Assembly (NCBI GenBank): GCA_009602725.1 | Contig: WELB01000105.1 | Location: 277,291-311,121 of the forward strand | From: Spirogloea muscicola | Taxonomy: Eukaryota; Streptophyta; Zygnematophyceae; Spirogloeales; Spirogloeaceae | Direction of reading: 5' to 3' | DNA: 33,831 bases | Part shown: piece by piece, positions 10,054 through 17,904 of the stretch | How positions within the stretch are numbered: the first letter of the stretch is position 1 | Layout of the letters: each line of letters starts with the position of its first letter | Translations under genes and position numbers: made by a program | Notes under the pieces: generated by a model | Seen by the model: only the letters and a program-made list of their open reading frames with translations | What the model was told of the DNA's origin: nothing | The model's database searches: none

Positions 10054-12887
10054 TCCGACAGACTAGCTGCCGGAAACCTATCCCCCTGACGAAAGCAGGA
10101 GGCTGCAGCGAGAGCACGGCCAGCACGCACGCTGAAGGGAGACGGACAATTGCATTCGATATACCTGAGCCCACGAGCCAGCAGCGTTGAAGTCAGCCGG
10201 CTCACCGCGCCTGCGGGACATAGCGCGCCGCGCAAGCCTGGCCAGCAGGTCGAGCCACTGGGACCCGAGAGCCCCGTGCACGTCCACAGCCAGGGGTACG
10301 AACTCATCTGCAGCCTGGTGGTCGGCGTGTTTGGCCGCCTTGCTGCGAGCGGCCTTCGCCGCAGCGTGGCCAGCCCACGAGGCAGAGAGCCCCGGGTTGG
10401 AGCGGTCGACCACATCAGGGTTTAGGGTTTAGGGTCTAGGGTTAAGGGCCGCCCGGCGTGGACGCCACCAGGTCGACGCGGCGCGTGTGGAGTCCGTCGG
10501 CCCTCTGGAGGATGGGCATGACCGATGTAATCTCCATTGCCACCGTGTATCCGGCCTCCTGGAAGATGCCGAACATTGCATCTCGCCGCCAGCTCCGCCG
10601 GGTCCGTCGACCGCTCCCCACACTCACACTGCATCACCCAAGCAGACAGGGCGGGGGGAGACCCAACAGGCGATGGGTGGCCGTACGGAAGAGCTCATCC
10701 GGCATCCTGAGGGCGTCGTACCGGGGGAGCGTGCAGAGCCAGGCTGCCGCGCCAGGGGAGGCGGCCGACTGCAGCCGAGCATGGCCTCGCACGTCTGTGG
10801 GAGGGAGGAGCTGCAGCGTGGCCGTGAAGGACGCCTTGTCGACTGCCGCCATGTACCGCGCCTGCGCTTGCGAGTTGGTGGAGTGGGCAAGGTGGGCAAA
10901 CGGGACCACGCTCTCTGCGAGGGCAGGGTGCTCCGCAAGTAACTCGTCTTGATCTGAGCAGAGCGCCACCTGAAAAGGCAACGAGCCGGTCGCCACCTCC
11001 GTCACAGCCTGCTGCAGCATGGGCCGCCCATCATGGAGAAAGCGCTGTGCCACCGACGTGGCGACCTGAGCCCAACTGCCGAGGAACGCTGGCCTGCAGA
11101 TGTGAGTGAGCGAGCGGCAGCCGAGGCCGCCATGGCCGAGGGCAGAGTGGCCTGGTGCGCCGCAGCGGGCGAGTCGAGGAAGCCCGGGTGACGGATGAGG
11201 GCCGCCACGCTCTCCATGACGCCCGCATTGAACTTGGTGTGGGCCTCCAGCACCCGAGCAGGGAGGGATCGTCCGCGCCAGGTAGTAGGGACGCTGCACA
11301 ATGCATCTGGTGAGCATAGCAAGCGCCAGGTGCATATCCTGCAGCTCGGGGAGGCAGGCCACCAGCTGGAGGTGCTCCAGGAGCCAGTTGCGCAGTTGCC
11401 CGTCGACAAAAGACGGCGTGCCGAATGGGACCCCCAGGATGGTGAGGCCGCCTGGGGGAGTCTGGCACGCGGACGGCAGGGGCAAGGGGGCAGGGAGGCC
11501 ACGCGGGGACCACGCGATGCACTTCTTGGGCCGGATGCACATGCCGAGGGCGGCCAGCTGCTGCTGGAAGGTGGCGGTGGCTGCCGACACATCCCCTGGG
11601 CTGCCGACCAGTGTGGTGTCATCGGCGCAGGACGGCAGGAGGACGCCCGGTTGCGCTGCCGCAGTGGCCTTGAGAGCGCAATCGTGAGCCAGCGCAAAGA
11701 AGAACCCTGCCAGAGGATCCCCCTGGCGTGTGCTTGTCCTCGACTGCAGCGCCTCCACGTCGCCCCTCCCTGTCCGCCAGAGAAGGTCGCTGGGCTGGCC
11801 GTAGCCAAGGCGGAAGAAGGGAAGGAGGGAAGGGAAGGCCGCTCGCAGCTCCTCGGCAATGGCGCTGCGCTCTACGCTGTTGAAGGCGTTTTGGACATCG
11901 ACAGCCAGGACCATCCAGTCAGGGTGGAGATCCAGGGCCGCGCGGACGCCGTGGACGACAGCCTCCCCGCCGCTGCGTAGCCCAGCGCCGTATCATGTGG
12001 GGCAAGGTGGGTCTGCGCCTGCCCGAGATGTTGCTGCCACAGCGTGCGGGCCACCAGCCGGTACAGAACCTCGCCGATGGCGATGGGGCGGACTCCGCCA
12101 TTGGCCTTGGCGATGGCGAAGAGGTTGCTGGAGCGGAGCACCGAGCGGGTAGCAGCAGGGAGGGTAGCAGCAGGGACCTTGTCCTGGGCCACGAGCTGAC
12201 AGACTTGGAGCAGAGCCTGGAAGTCAGAGGCCTCGCCCTCCAGGAACAGCTCACGGAGGTGCTCCGTGAGCATGCCAGAGGGGCCGCCTGCTGCTGCTCT
12301 GCGGCTGCTCTGGAGTACCCAGCGGAGGGTTGCGGCGTCGAGGGCCACCGCCTTGGGCGGCTCGAAGGAAGGCAGCCAGGGGGGGGAGGGGGCACGGGCT
12401 TCGGGATGGAGGGCGTCCAGGGCACGTCTGGTTGTCGAGGTCGGTGAGCCAACGAAGAGTCCTCAAGTGCTTGCACAGCCCGCAAGAGCTCCCCGGCGTG
12501 TCCAAGGCGAAGAGCATGCCGGATGGCCGCTGCTCTGTCGGACAACGACTCCCCACGCCGAGCGTGGAGACTGGCGGCGGCTGCTGCCACTGCGGCGTCG
12601 TGTCGCGCCAGGAGCTCCTCCCATCGCCCGTTCTCGAAGAGGTTGATGTGTTCCAGAAGGGGCTGGCGGCCCTGGCCGCGGCCCTCATGCGGCACCCGGC
12701 CCAAGAGCAGGCGAGGGAAGAGGAGGAAGATGGTCCACTCGGCTTGGTTGCGGTGGACCGCTGCGATGCGGAGCAGGACAGGGCGGAGGGCGCGGCTGAT
12801 GTGTGGGCGTGCCCAGCGGGGAATGTGGCGGAGGAGGGGGAGCACCGCCTGCCTGAGAACCGCGGCCAGGTCAAGGTCCACGGACTA
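10054..12887 (-). pseudogene. Reverse transcriptase-endonuclease ORF of copy A, inactivated
   Basis: RT hallmarks on -: NGGVRPIAIGEVLYRL (about 12115-12065), motif A AVDVQNAF (about 11905), motif B STRQGDPLAG (about 11730) and motif C SCADDTTLVG, whose two Asp codons lie at 11623-11618. A CECGE motif follows at about 10635. Damage seen: a frame change near the eight-G run at 12379-12386; another one-base shift near 11985; a TGA with frame change near 10634; a deletion of about 50 bases that removes the His-x3-Cys half of the zinc motif; and the telomeric insert with a frame change. The last block DEFVPLAVDVHGALGSQW is typical for the family. No intact product is possible. Confidence 0.85.
10417..10448. 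repeat. Interstitial telomere repeat inside copy A
   Basis: The + strand reads AGGG TTTAGGG TTTAGGG TCTAGGG TTAAGGG, four slightly degenerate telomere units in 32 bases. On - it lies between VASTPGG and DVVDRSNP, so it splits the endonuclease-like domain and changes its frame. Copy B has no such array at this place. Confidence 0.9.
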
Positions 12888-12984
12888 CTGCCAGTGATGG
12901 CGGCTCGGTTGTGCTGGGCTCGGTGGGACAGTCTTCCCGTGGCCGCTACGGCGAGCGCCGGCTGGTGCTGCTCGTCGCGCCTGT

Positions 12985-13858
12985 TCCGCACGATTCCTCC
13001 TCCTCCTCCTCCTCCCACCCCCCTCCTCCTACACCTCCTCCTCCTCCTCCTCCTCCTCCTCCCCCTCCTCCTCCTCCTCCTCCCCCTCCTCCTCCTCCTC
13101 CTCCTCCTCCTCCTCCTCCACCTCCTCCTCCCCCATCGCCTCCATCAGCGCCCCCCACGCCATCCTCATCTCCCCCGCCGCCGTCACCCCCGCCATCGCG
13201 CCCTCCCTCGTCTAGCGTGATGCTGCCGTGCCCGCTGTGCCATAACGAGTACAAAGGCTCCCGAGGCCTGAAAATTCACATGAACACCTGCGGTCCGCGC
13301 CACGCCAGCCTTGCCTGCTCGCCTCCCGCAATGATGCCACTGCCGCCGCACACCGCCTCGTCGTCATCCCCCGCTTCGCCATCGCTGCCACCCCCGTCGC
13401 CAACCTCCTCGATGCCAGCGACGGACGCCGCGGCTGGCGTCCCTGCCTCCCCACCATTGTCGCCCTCATGGTCCTCTTCCCCGCCGCCCGCCTTGTCCCC
13501 TCCACCAGCCCCTTCGACTTCGCCTTCTCCAACGACCCCATCGCCCCCCCGGCCTTCATCGCCTCCGTCACCCCCTTCCTCAACCCCCACAGCATCGCCA
13601 GCGCCGCCGCCGCCGCCCCTGCCCCCGCAGCCGTCGCCGCCACCAACGCCGCTGTCGCCGCCGCCATCGCCGCTAGCTCCGCCGCCACCCCCGCCGCCGC
13701 CACTCCCGCCGCCTCCGCCTCCTCTCTCGCAGCCGCCACCTTCCCCTCCACCGTTGCAACCGACGCCTCCCTCCCCCTCAGTTCCGCCCAGCCCGCCTCC
13801 GCCTCTGCTGTGCCGGCACTGCCAGGGCCCCTGCCCCACCCTGCCCCCTGCAGCTTGA
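12985..13858 (+). mobile_element. Zinc-finger and Pro-rich 5' fragment of a retrotransposon ORF
   Basis: The + strand carries an open frame of Ser and Pro runs encoded by CCT triplets, then SVMLPCPLCHNEYKG with GLKIHMNTC (about 13220-13290), a C-x2-C-x12-H-x3-C finger like those at the N-terminus of R2-type elements. More than 150 residues of Pro/Ser-rich linker follow, then LLCRHCQGPC and a stop at 13858. It points away from copy A, which runs on - from about 12990. I infer the 5' part of another copy inserted head-to-head. It could also be an unrelated Pro-rich gene fragment. Confidence 0.5.
13000..13133. repeat. CCT/CCC triplet tract
   Basis: About 130 bases of CCT and CCC triplets form a long pyrimidine strand on +. 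It encodes the proline run of the fragment above. Together with the AGG tract at 13891-13945 it makes an inverted pair. Confidence 0.9.
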
Positions 13859-14190
13859 CACAGCATGAGCTCGCCTGCGCCCGTCGCGACAGGAGGAGGA
13901 GGAGGAGGAGGAGGAGGAGGAGGAGGAGGAGGAGGAGGAGGAGGAGATGGTGGTTGGAGAGGGAATGGCGGCGGCGGAGATTGCTTGAGGACGAAGTGGA
14001 GGCAGGAGGCGGCGAGGACGGCGGGGAGCGGCAACGGAGAGGCAGGCAGGCAGAGGCGCGGCAGGGGGCTGTCGCCTCGTCTTGATCCGGGGACGAGGCG
14101 CCCCGACCGCCTGGAGGACTCCAGGCTCCGGCTCCGACGGCGGCGCCGTGAGAGCGCGCGGTGGGGGCGATGGGGAGCGGGGCGGCGGGA
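13859..14190. other. Low-complexity GC-rich stretch with an AGG tract
   Basis: It starts just after the Pro-rich fragment and contains about 18 AGG triplets at 13891-13945, then purine-rich G/A sequence without a recognisable coding frame. It may be the remains of a Pro-rich linker of an element on the - strand (AGG reads as CCT there), but no family motif can be seen. Confidence 0.5.
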
Positions 14191-14442
14191 AGGAAGCACT
14201 TAGCCGAGACCCAGAGGGCGGCAGCCATAGCACGGCCTGCTCGGGGCTCTCGGCAGCCGCTAGCTGGATCTTCACTCGTAACTACTAAGCGGTCCATCCT
14301 CCCCCGTTCTGCCATGGCTCTTCAGGCCCCGCAGTCGCTGCTTAGCTCGTAGTTTGGCCCCTTCGAACCTTGTCAATTCTTTTCGGGCTGGCTTCTCACA
14401 ACCCTTGCCCCCATTGGGAGAGCCACTTCTTCTTCGATCTCC
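14191..14442. mobile_element. Small tail fragments, - then +, with a type III 3' UTR
   Basis: 14191-14245 resembles a short - strand piece of the ORF tail (compare 9540-9596). From 14262 the + strand reads the ORF end TRNY and TAA, followed by the UTR that runs through CCTTGTCAATTC and a GGGCTGGC hairpin to GAGAGCCACTTCTTCTTC at about 14432. The next copy begins straight after. Confidence 0.65.
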
Positions 14443-14631
14443 TCCAGCGGCTTGCCCGCCAGGCCATTGACCGGCGGCCGGGTCTGCCAGGGGCGATGCC
14501 CGGCTTCAACGCCGCCGGTTCGCTCGCCTAAGTCTTCCGTATGCGCCTGGCCGTATCGTTTCAGCGCTCCCTTGCCTACGCCGTCCACACGCGAGCAGGC
14601 CGAGCTATGGCTGTTGTCCGCCGCTTCCATG
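14443..14631 (+). mobile_element. 5'-truncated retrotransposon ORF tail
   Basis: The + strand encodes the family block FNAAGSLA, an in-frame stop where others have Gln, then VFRMRLAVSFQRSLAYAVHTRAG in pieces. It starts directly after the CACTTCTTCTTC end of the preceding UTR and is cut off at 14631, where an inverted copy begins. Confidence 0.7.
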
Positions 14632-14913
14632 AAGAAGAAGTGGCTCTCCCAATGGGGGCAAGGGCTGTGAGAAGCCAGCCCGAAAAGAATTGACAAGGTT
14701 CGAAGGGGCCAAACTACGAGCTAAGCAGCGACTGCGGGGCCTGAAGAGGCTATGGCAGAACGGGGGAGGATGGACCACTTAGTAGTTACGAGTGAGGAGC
14801 CTCACATCCGACAGACTAGCTGCCGGTAAACTATTCCCCTGACGAAAGCCGGAGGCCGCAGCGAGAGCACGGCCAGCACGCAGATGCAAGGCGTGGGCCA
14901 TGGACCGCTGGAG
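14632..14913 (-). repeat. Left arm of a 282-bp inverted repeat (retrotransposon tail)
   Basis: Read on - this arm holds the ORF tail AHALHLRAGRALAAASGFRQ through SDVRLLTRNY plus TAA and the complete type III 3' UTR ending GCCACTTCTTCTT. It matches 15539-15820 on the opposite strand over 282 ungapped bases with three differences that I can count. The element tail itself extends on to about 14984. Confidence 0.9.
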
Positions 14914-14988
14914 GGAGACGGACAAGCGCATACGATACACCTGAGCCCACGAGCCAGCGGCGTTGAAGTCAGCCGGCTCACCGCGCCT
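14914..14988 (-). mobile_element. Upstream continuation of the - strand tail
   Basis: It encodes the block GEPADFNAAGSWAQVYRMRL that precedes the inverted-repeat arm in the same frame on -. It ends where the oppositely oriented copy starts at 14989. Confidence 0.7.
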
Positions 14989-15400
14989 CCATGGGGAGCC
15001 GGTGGACTCCCATGCAGTAGGGTCGCTAGCGCAGGTGTACCGCATGCGCTTGGCCGTCGCGCTGCAGAGGTCTATGGCCCGCGCGCTGCACCTGCGTGCA
15101 GGCAGAGCCCTCGCTGCTGCCTCTGGCTCTGGCCAGGGGACCCGCTTCCAGGAACCCAGTCTCTCTGATCCGCCTCTGGGTCTCGGCGGAGTGCCTCTTT
15201 CCCTGCAGCGAGCTACTCAGACCTGATGTTGCTCACTCGTGGGTACTGAGCTTCCCTCTGCATCGTTTCTGTGTTCTGCAGTGTTTTGTAGTGTAGTCCT
15301 TTCTCCGGCTCCTCTTTCTTCGGCTTTGGACATTGTCCATTCTTTTTTGGGCTGGCTTTGCCAGCCCCTCTTCTCTATGGGCGCGCACTTCCCTTGATCT
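14989..15400 (+). mobile_element. 5'-truncated retrotransposon tail with 3' UTR
   Basis: The first 180 bases (14989-15168) are a direct repeat of 16449-16628 with four mismatches and encode HGEPVDSHAVGSLAQVYRM onward. After a short junction the ORF end SDLMLLTRGY and stop lie at 15216-15248. The UTR follows, with a perfect-looking hairpin GGGCTGGC-TTT-GCCAGCCC at 15349-15367 and the end GGGCGCGCACTTCCCTT at about 15396. Confidence 0.8.
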
Positions 15401-15538
15401 GAGGCTGCTTTGCACCCGACGGCCTTGGCTCACTCGTGGGTACTGAGCTTCCCTCTGCATCGTCTCTGTGTTCTGCAGTGTTTTGTAGCGTAGTTCTTTT
15501 TCCGGCTCCTCTTTCTTTGGCTTTGGACATTGTCCATT
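15401..15538 (+). mobile_element. Very short tandem tail copy
   Basis: The first bases after the preceding UTR encode LRLLCTR, and a second ORF end LTRGY plus stop lies at 15434-15449. The UTR then repeats the sequence of 15250-15340 up to CATTGTCCATTCT and is cut before the hairpin, where the inverted-repeat arm begins. Confidence 0.7.
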
Positions 15539-15820
15539 CTCCAGCGGTCCATGGCCCACGCCTTGCATCTGCGTGCTGGCCGTGCTCTCGCTGCGGCCTC
15601 CGGCTTTCGTCAGGGGGATAGTTTACCGGCAGCTAGTCTGTCGGATGTGAGGCTCCTCACTCGTAACTACTAAGTGGTCCATCCTCCCCCATTCTGCAAT
15701 AGCCTCTTCAGGCCCCGCAGTCGCTGCTTAGCTCGTAGTTTGGCCCCTTCGAACCTTGTCAATTCTTTTCGGGCTGGCTTCTCACAGCCCTTGCCCCCAT
15801 TGGGAGAGCCACTTCTTCTT
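15539..15820 (+). repeat. Right arm of the 282-bp inverted repeat (retrotransposon tail)
   Basis: ORF tail ending SDVRLLTRNY plus TAA (15643-15672) and the full type III UTR with hairpin at 15771-15791, ending GAGAGCCACTTCTTCTT. It is about 99 percent identical to the reverse complement of 14632-14913. The near identity means a recent duplication or gene conversion. Confidence 0.9.
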
Positions 15821-16010
15821 TTTAGGCTGGCTTTGCCAGCCCCTCTTCTCTATGGGCGCGCACTTCTCTTAGCAGGGATTACTAATTGCTTCGTAGCTGC
15901 TTCGTTTCTTTTTCGTGCTTGTTCTTCGTACTTCCCCTGGCCCCTTCCTTTGTTCATTCTTTTTGGGCTGGCTTTTTCCAGCCCCTATCCTCAATGAAGG
16001 GCGAGCCCTT
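15821..16010 (+). mobile_element. Two 3' UTR units from further copies
   Basis: The first is a hairpin unit (15826-15867) ending GGGCGCGCACTTCTCTT, followed by a tiny ORF end LSRDY and TAA (15868-15883). Its UTR runs through CTTTGTTCATTC, a GGGCTGGC/CCAGCCCC hairpin (15966-15986) and GGGCGAGCCCTTC. Again each piece follows directly on the last one's terminus. Confidence 0.7.
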
Positions 16011-16304
16011 CATCATTTCAACGCTCCCTTGCCTACGCTGTCCACACGCGAGCAGGCCGTGCTACGGCTGCCGCCTCTGGGTCTCGGCGGAGTGCCTCTT
16101 TCCCAGCAGCGAGCTACTCCGACCTGATGTTGCTCACTCGCGGGTACTGAGCTTCCCTCTGCATCGTCTTGTGTTTAGTAGTGTTTTGAGGTGGTCCTTC
16201 TTCGGCACCTCTCTCTTTGGCTTTGGGCATTGTCCATTCTTTTTGGGCCGGCTTTGCCAGCCCCTCTTCTCTATGGGCGAGCACTTTCTTTCTTCCCAGT
16301 GAGA
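16011..16304 (+). mobile_element. 5'-truncated tail with 3' UTR
   Basis: It begins after GGGCGAGCCCTTC with ORF tail sequence, reaches SDLMLLTRGY and stop at about 16117-16149, then the UTR with hairpin GGGCCGGC-TTT-GCCAGCCC (16245-16263) and ends GGGCGAGCACTTTCTTTC at about 16298. Confidence 0.75.
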
Positions 16305-16385
16305 AGGGCTCGCCCATTGAGGATAGGGGCTGGAAAAAGCCAGCCCAGAAAAGAATGAACAAAGGACGAGAAGGGGCCATGGGGC
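16305..16385 (-). mobile_element. Inverted 3' UTR unit
   Basis: The same unit as 9361-9432, in - orientation, almost base for base, with the hairpin at 16327-16347. It faces the UTR of the previous copy tail-to-tail. Confidence 0.75.
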
Positions 16386-16760
16386 GCTGGGCGCTCGGTG
16401 GATCGAGCTGCTCAACCAGCTCTCTCGTCACGCCATTGCCCGCCGCTTCCATGGGGAGCCGGTGGACTCCCATGCAGCAGGGTCGCTAGCGCACGTATAC
16501 CGCATGCGCTTGGCCGTCTCGCTGCAGAGGTCTATGGCCCGCGCGCTGCACCTGCGTGCAGGCAGAGCCCTCGCTGCTGCCTCTGGCTCTGGCCAGGGGA
16601 CCCGCTTCCAGGAACCCAGTCTCTCTGACCTGAGGCTGCTTAGCAGGGGTTACTGAGTGCTTCGTAGCTGCTTCGTTTCTTTTCTGTGCTTGTTGGTTCT
16701 TCGTACTTCCCCAGTGGGGGCAAGGGCAATGTGAGAGGCCAGCCCAGACTTGGAATACCT
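16386..16760 (+). mobile_element. Longest + strand tail in the array
   Basis: The + frame encodes RWIELLNQLSRHAIARRFHG, then the 180-base direct repeat (16449-16628), and ends SDLRLLSRGY with TGA at 16654-16656. The UTR runs on to the CCCCAGTGGGGGCAAGGGC area, where a GGCCAGCCC motif of opposite orientation follows. It covers roughly the last 90 residues of the endonuclease region. Confidence 0.8.
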
Positions 16761-16960
16761 GTTTCTCTTTGAACAAATGGACAAGGTCTGAACCGGCCGG
16801 ATGGCGCAAAAGGCAGGATACTAATCTCCAAGACGTTGGCAAGTGGGCTCTCAATAACCTCTGGTCAGTAAGTGGAAGACCAGCCGACAAGGACTGGACA
16901 GCTGAAGGGGCCGGAAAGTGCTAAGTGACAGCTACGTTAGCGGCTAAGAGGGTGTCATGT
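16761..16960 (-). mobile_element. Degenerate - strand tail
   Basis: On - the ORF end LLTRGY plus TGA is seen near 16868-16848, then a diverged UTR with CCTTGTCCATT near 16788-16778 and a GGGCTGGCCTCTCAC motif near 16748-16734. It is older than the copies to its left. Confidence 0.55.
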
Positions 16961-17049
16961 GAAGAAAAGCAGATCAGAATTCTGTCTTGTACTCAAGAAA
17001 GTCTGGGCTGTCCTCTCAGCCATCGCCCTCTCCTGGAAGCATCTCTCCC

Positions 17050-17250
17050 TCTCACAGAAAAGACTGGACAAGATTCAAAGGGCACGGTGAGTGCTGAATC
17101 ACACAAGCTATGCAAGTGGCTCGTCGAATGGGTGGTAAACCCCGAGTCGGCAGCCGCAAGTCAGAGTACCTTGCAGCCGGAAAAGTGTCACCACGGCGAA
17201 CCCAGAAGCAGCAGCCAAAGCGTCGCCTGCCCTCAAGTGCACAGCTCGCC
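17050..17250 (-). mobile_element. Old, diverged retrotransposon tail
   Basis: On - the frame reads RRFGCCFWVRRGDTFPAAR and then YSDLRLPTRG, clearly related to the ORF end of the family, followed by CTTGTCCAGTC in place of the UTR start. No hairpin remains. It marks the right edge of the main array. Confidence 0.6.
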
Positions 17251-17904
17251 ATACTCATCTTCACTCTCTTCACGGCAGCCAAGGTGACGATTGCTGTTAC
17301 TCAACACAGGAAAGCGAGCAGCAGCAGAAACAGGACCCATGTTGATGCTACAAGCACTGCAATCCTGAAGCTGAATTAGGCAATCCTTGCACTGTCCTCG
17401 GCTGGTGCCTGGATGCCGGATGGAAGCCGTGCCACTTGATGCAATACCTGCCTCGCTCTTGTTGCTAGCAAGCCCACTACTGAGTTCCACGTCTTGTAAA
17501 ATGAGGACACAGAGCGGCCCCATCAAGCAGGCAAAAGCAACACTACTGTAAGCAACACTGGAATGGCCCTGCTTGCAGAGATTCATAGAGGGTTTCCCAC
17601 GGAGGTGGATAGCGACAAGGACATCATATTGACAAGGAGAACTGCGTTGCTGGAGCAGGATATGATAGTAATTGTCAGCGCCCCTTTTGGGCGTGCATAT
17701 AAATGAATTGAATTGGTGTATACAATTACAGCGACTAGTCTCAAGTCTGTGGCAACAAATGACGCCCACTTGAAGGTGGCCGGCCGGCCAGCCCTCTCAT
17801 GGAGGCGCCAGAAGGCCTGGCGCGAGTGGGACTTGCTTATCAAACTCAATCCACAACACACACCCCCACTCTAAAACTCTGCGGCGCAATGCGGCGCGAC
17901 TTCA
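17251..17904. other. 3' flank of the Pro-rich gene, no gene recognised
   Basis: This AT-richer stretch probably holds the 3' UTR of the Pro-rich gene on -. A TGTAA motif on - at 17730-17726, about 175 bases after its stop, could be the poly(A) signal. A 178-codon open frame on - is present but shows no family motif and unlikely composition, so I do not call it a gene. Confidence 0.5.

Larger units (their letters stand above)
10020..12990 (-). mobile_element. Degenerate non-LTR retrotransposon, copy A
   Basis: This is the longest copy in the array. Read on -: an N-terminal helical region, a reverse-transcriptase domain, a CxC zinc motif, a PD-(D/E)xK-like C-terminal endonuclease remnant, then the ORF end TRNY where the usual stop TAA has become GGA. 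The telomere-like array at 10417-10448 interrupts the endonuclease region. The 5' limit is uncertain because sequence turns into triplet repeats and an oppositely oriented fragment at about 12990. Confidence 0.85.

Noticed and set aside
13276-14315. Long - strand Gly/Leu-rich frames across 13212-14315
   Set aside because: They arise from the triplet tracts and the complement of the Pro-rich fragment, and contain no motif of the retrotransposon family apart from a short piece near 14200.
14690-14712. GGTTCGAAGGGG as a tRNA-type B box (SINE head)
   Set aside because: It lacks the CC end of a B box, no A box lies 30-60 bases upstream, and it is simply the complement of the UTR sequence CCCCTTCGAACC of the LINE family.
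9140-16760. CRISPR-like array because of many short hairpin repeats
   Set aside because: Repeats vary in spacing and orientation, are parts of longer element tails with a coding end, and the genome is eukaryotic.
17233-17769. 178-codon frame on - behind the Pro-rich gene
   Set aside because: No recognisable domain and a composition unlike the window's genes (many Cys, Ser and Ile). It begins within element remains and fits a 3' UTR better.
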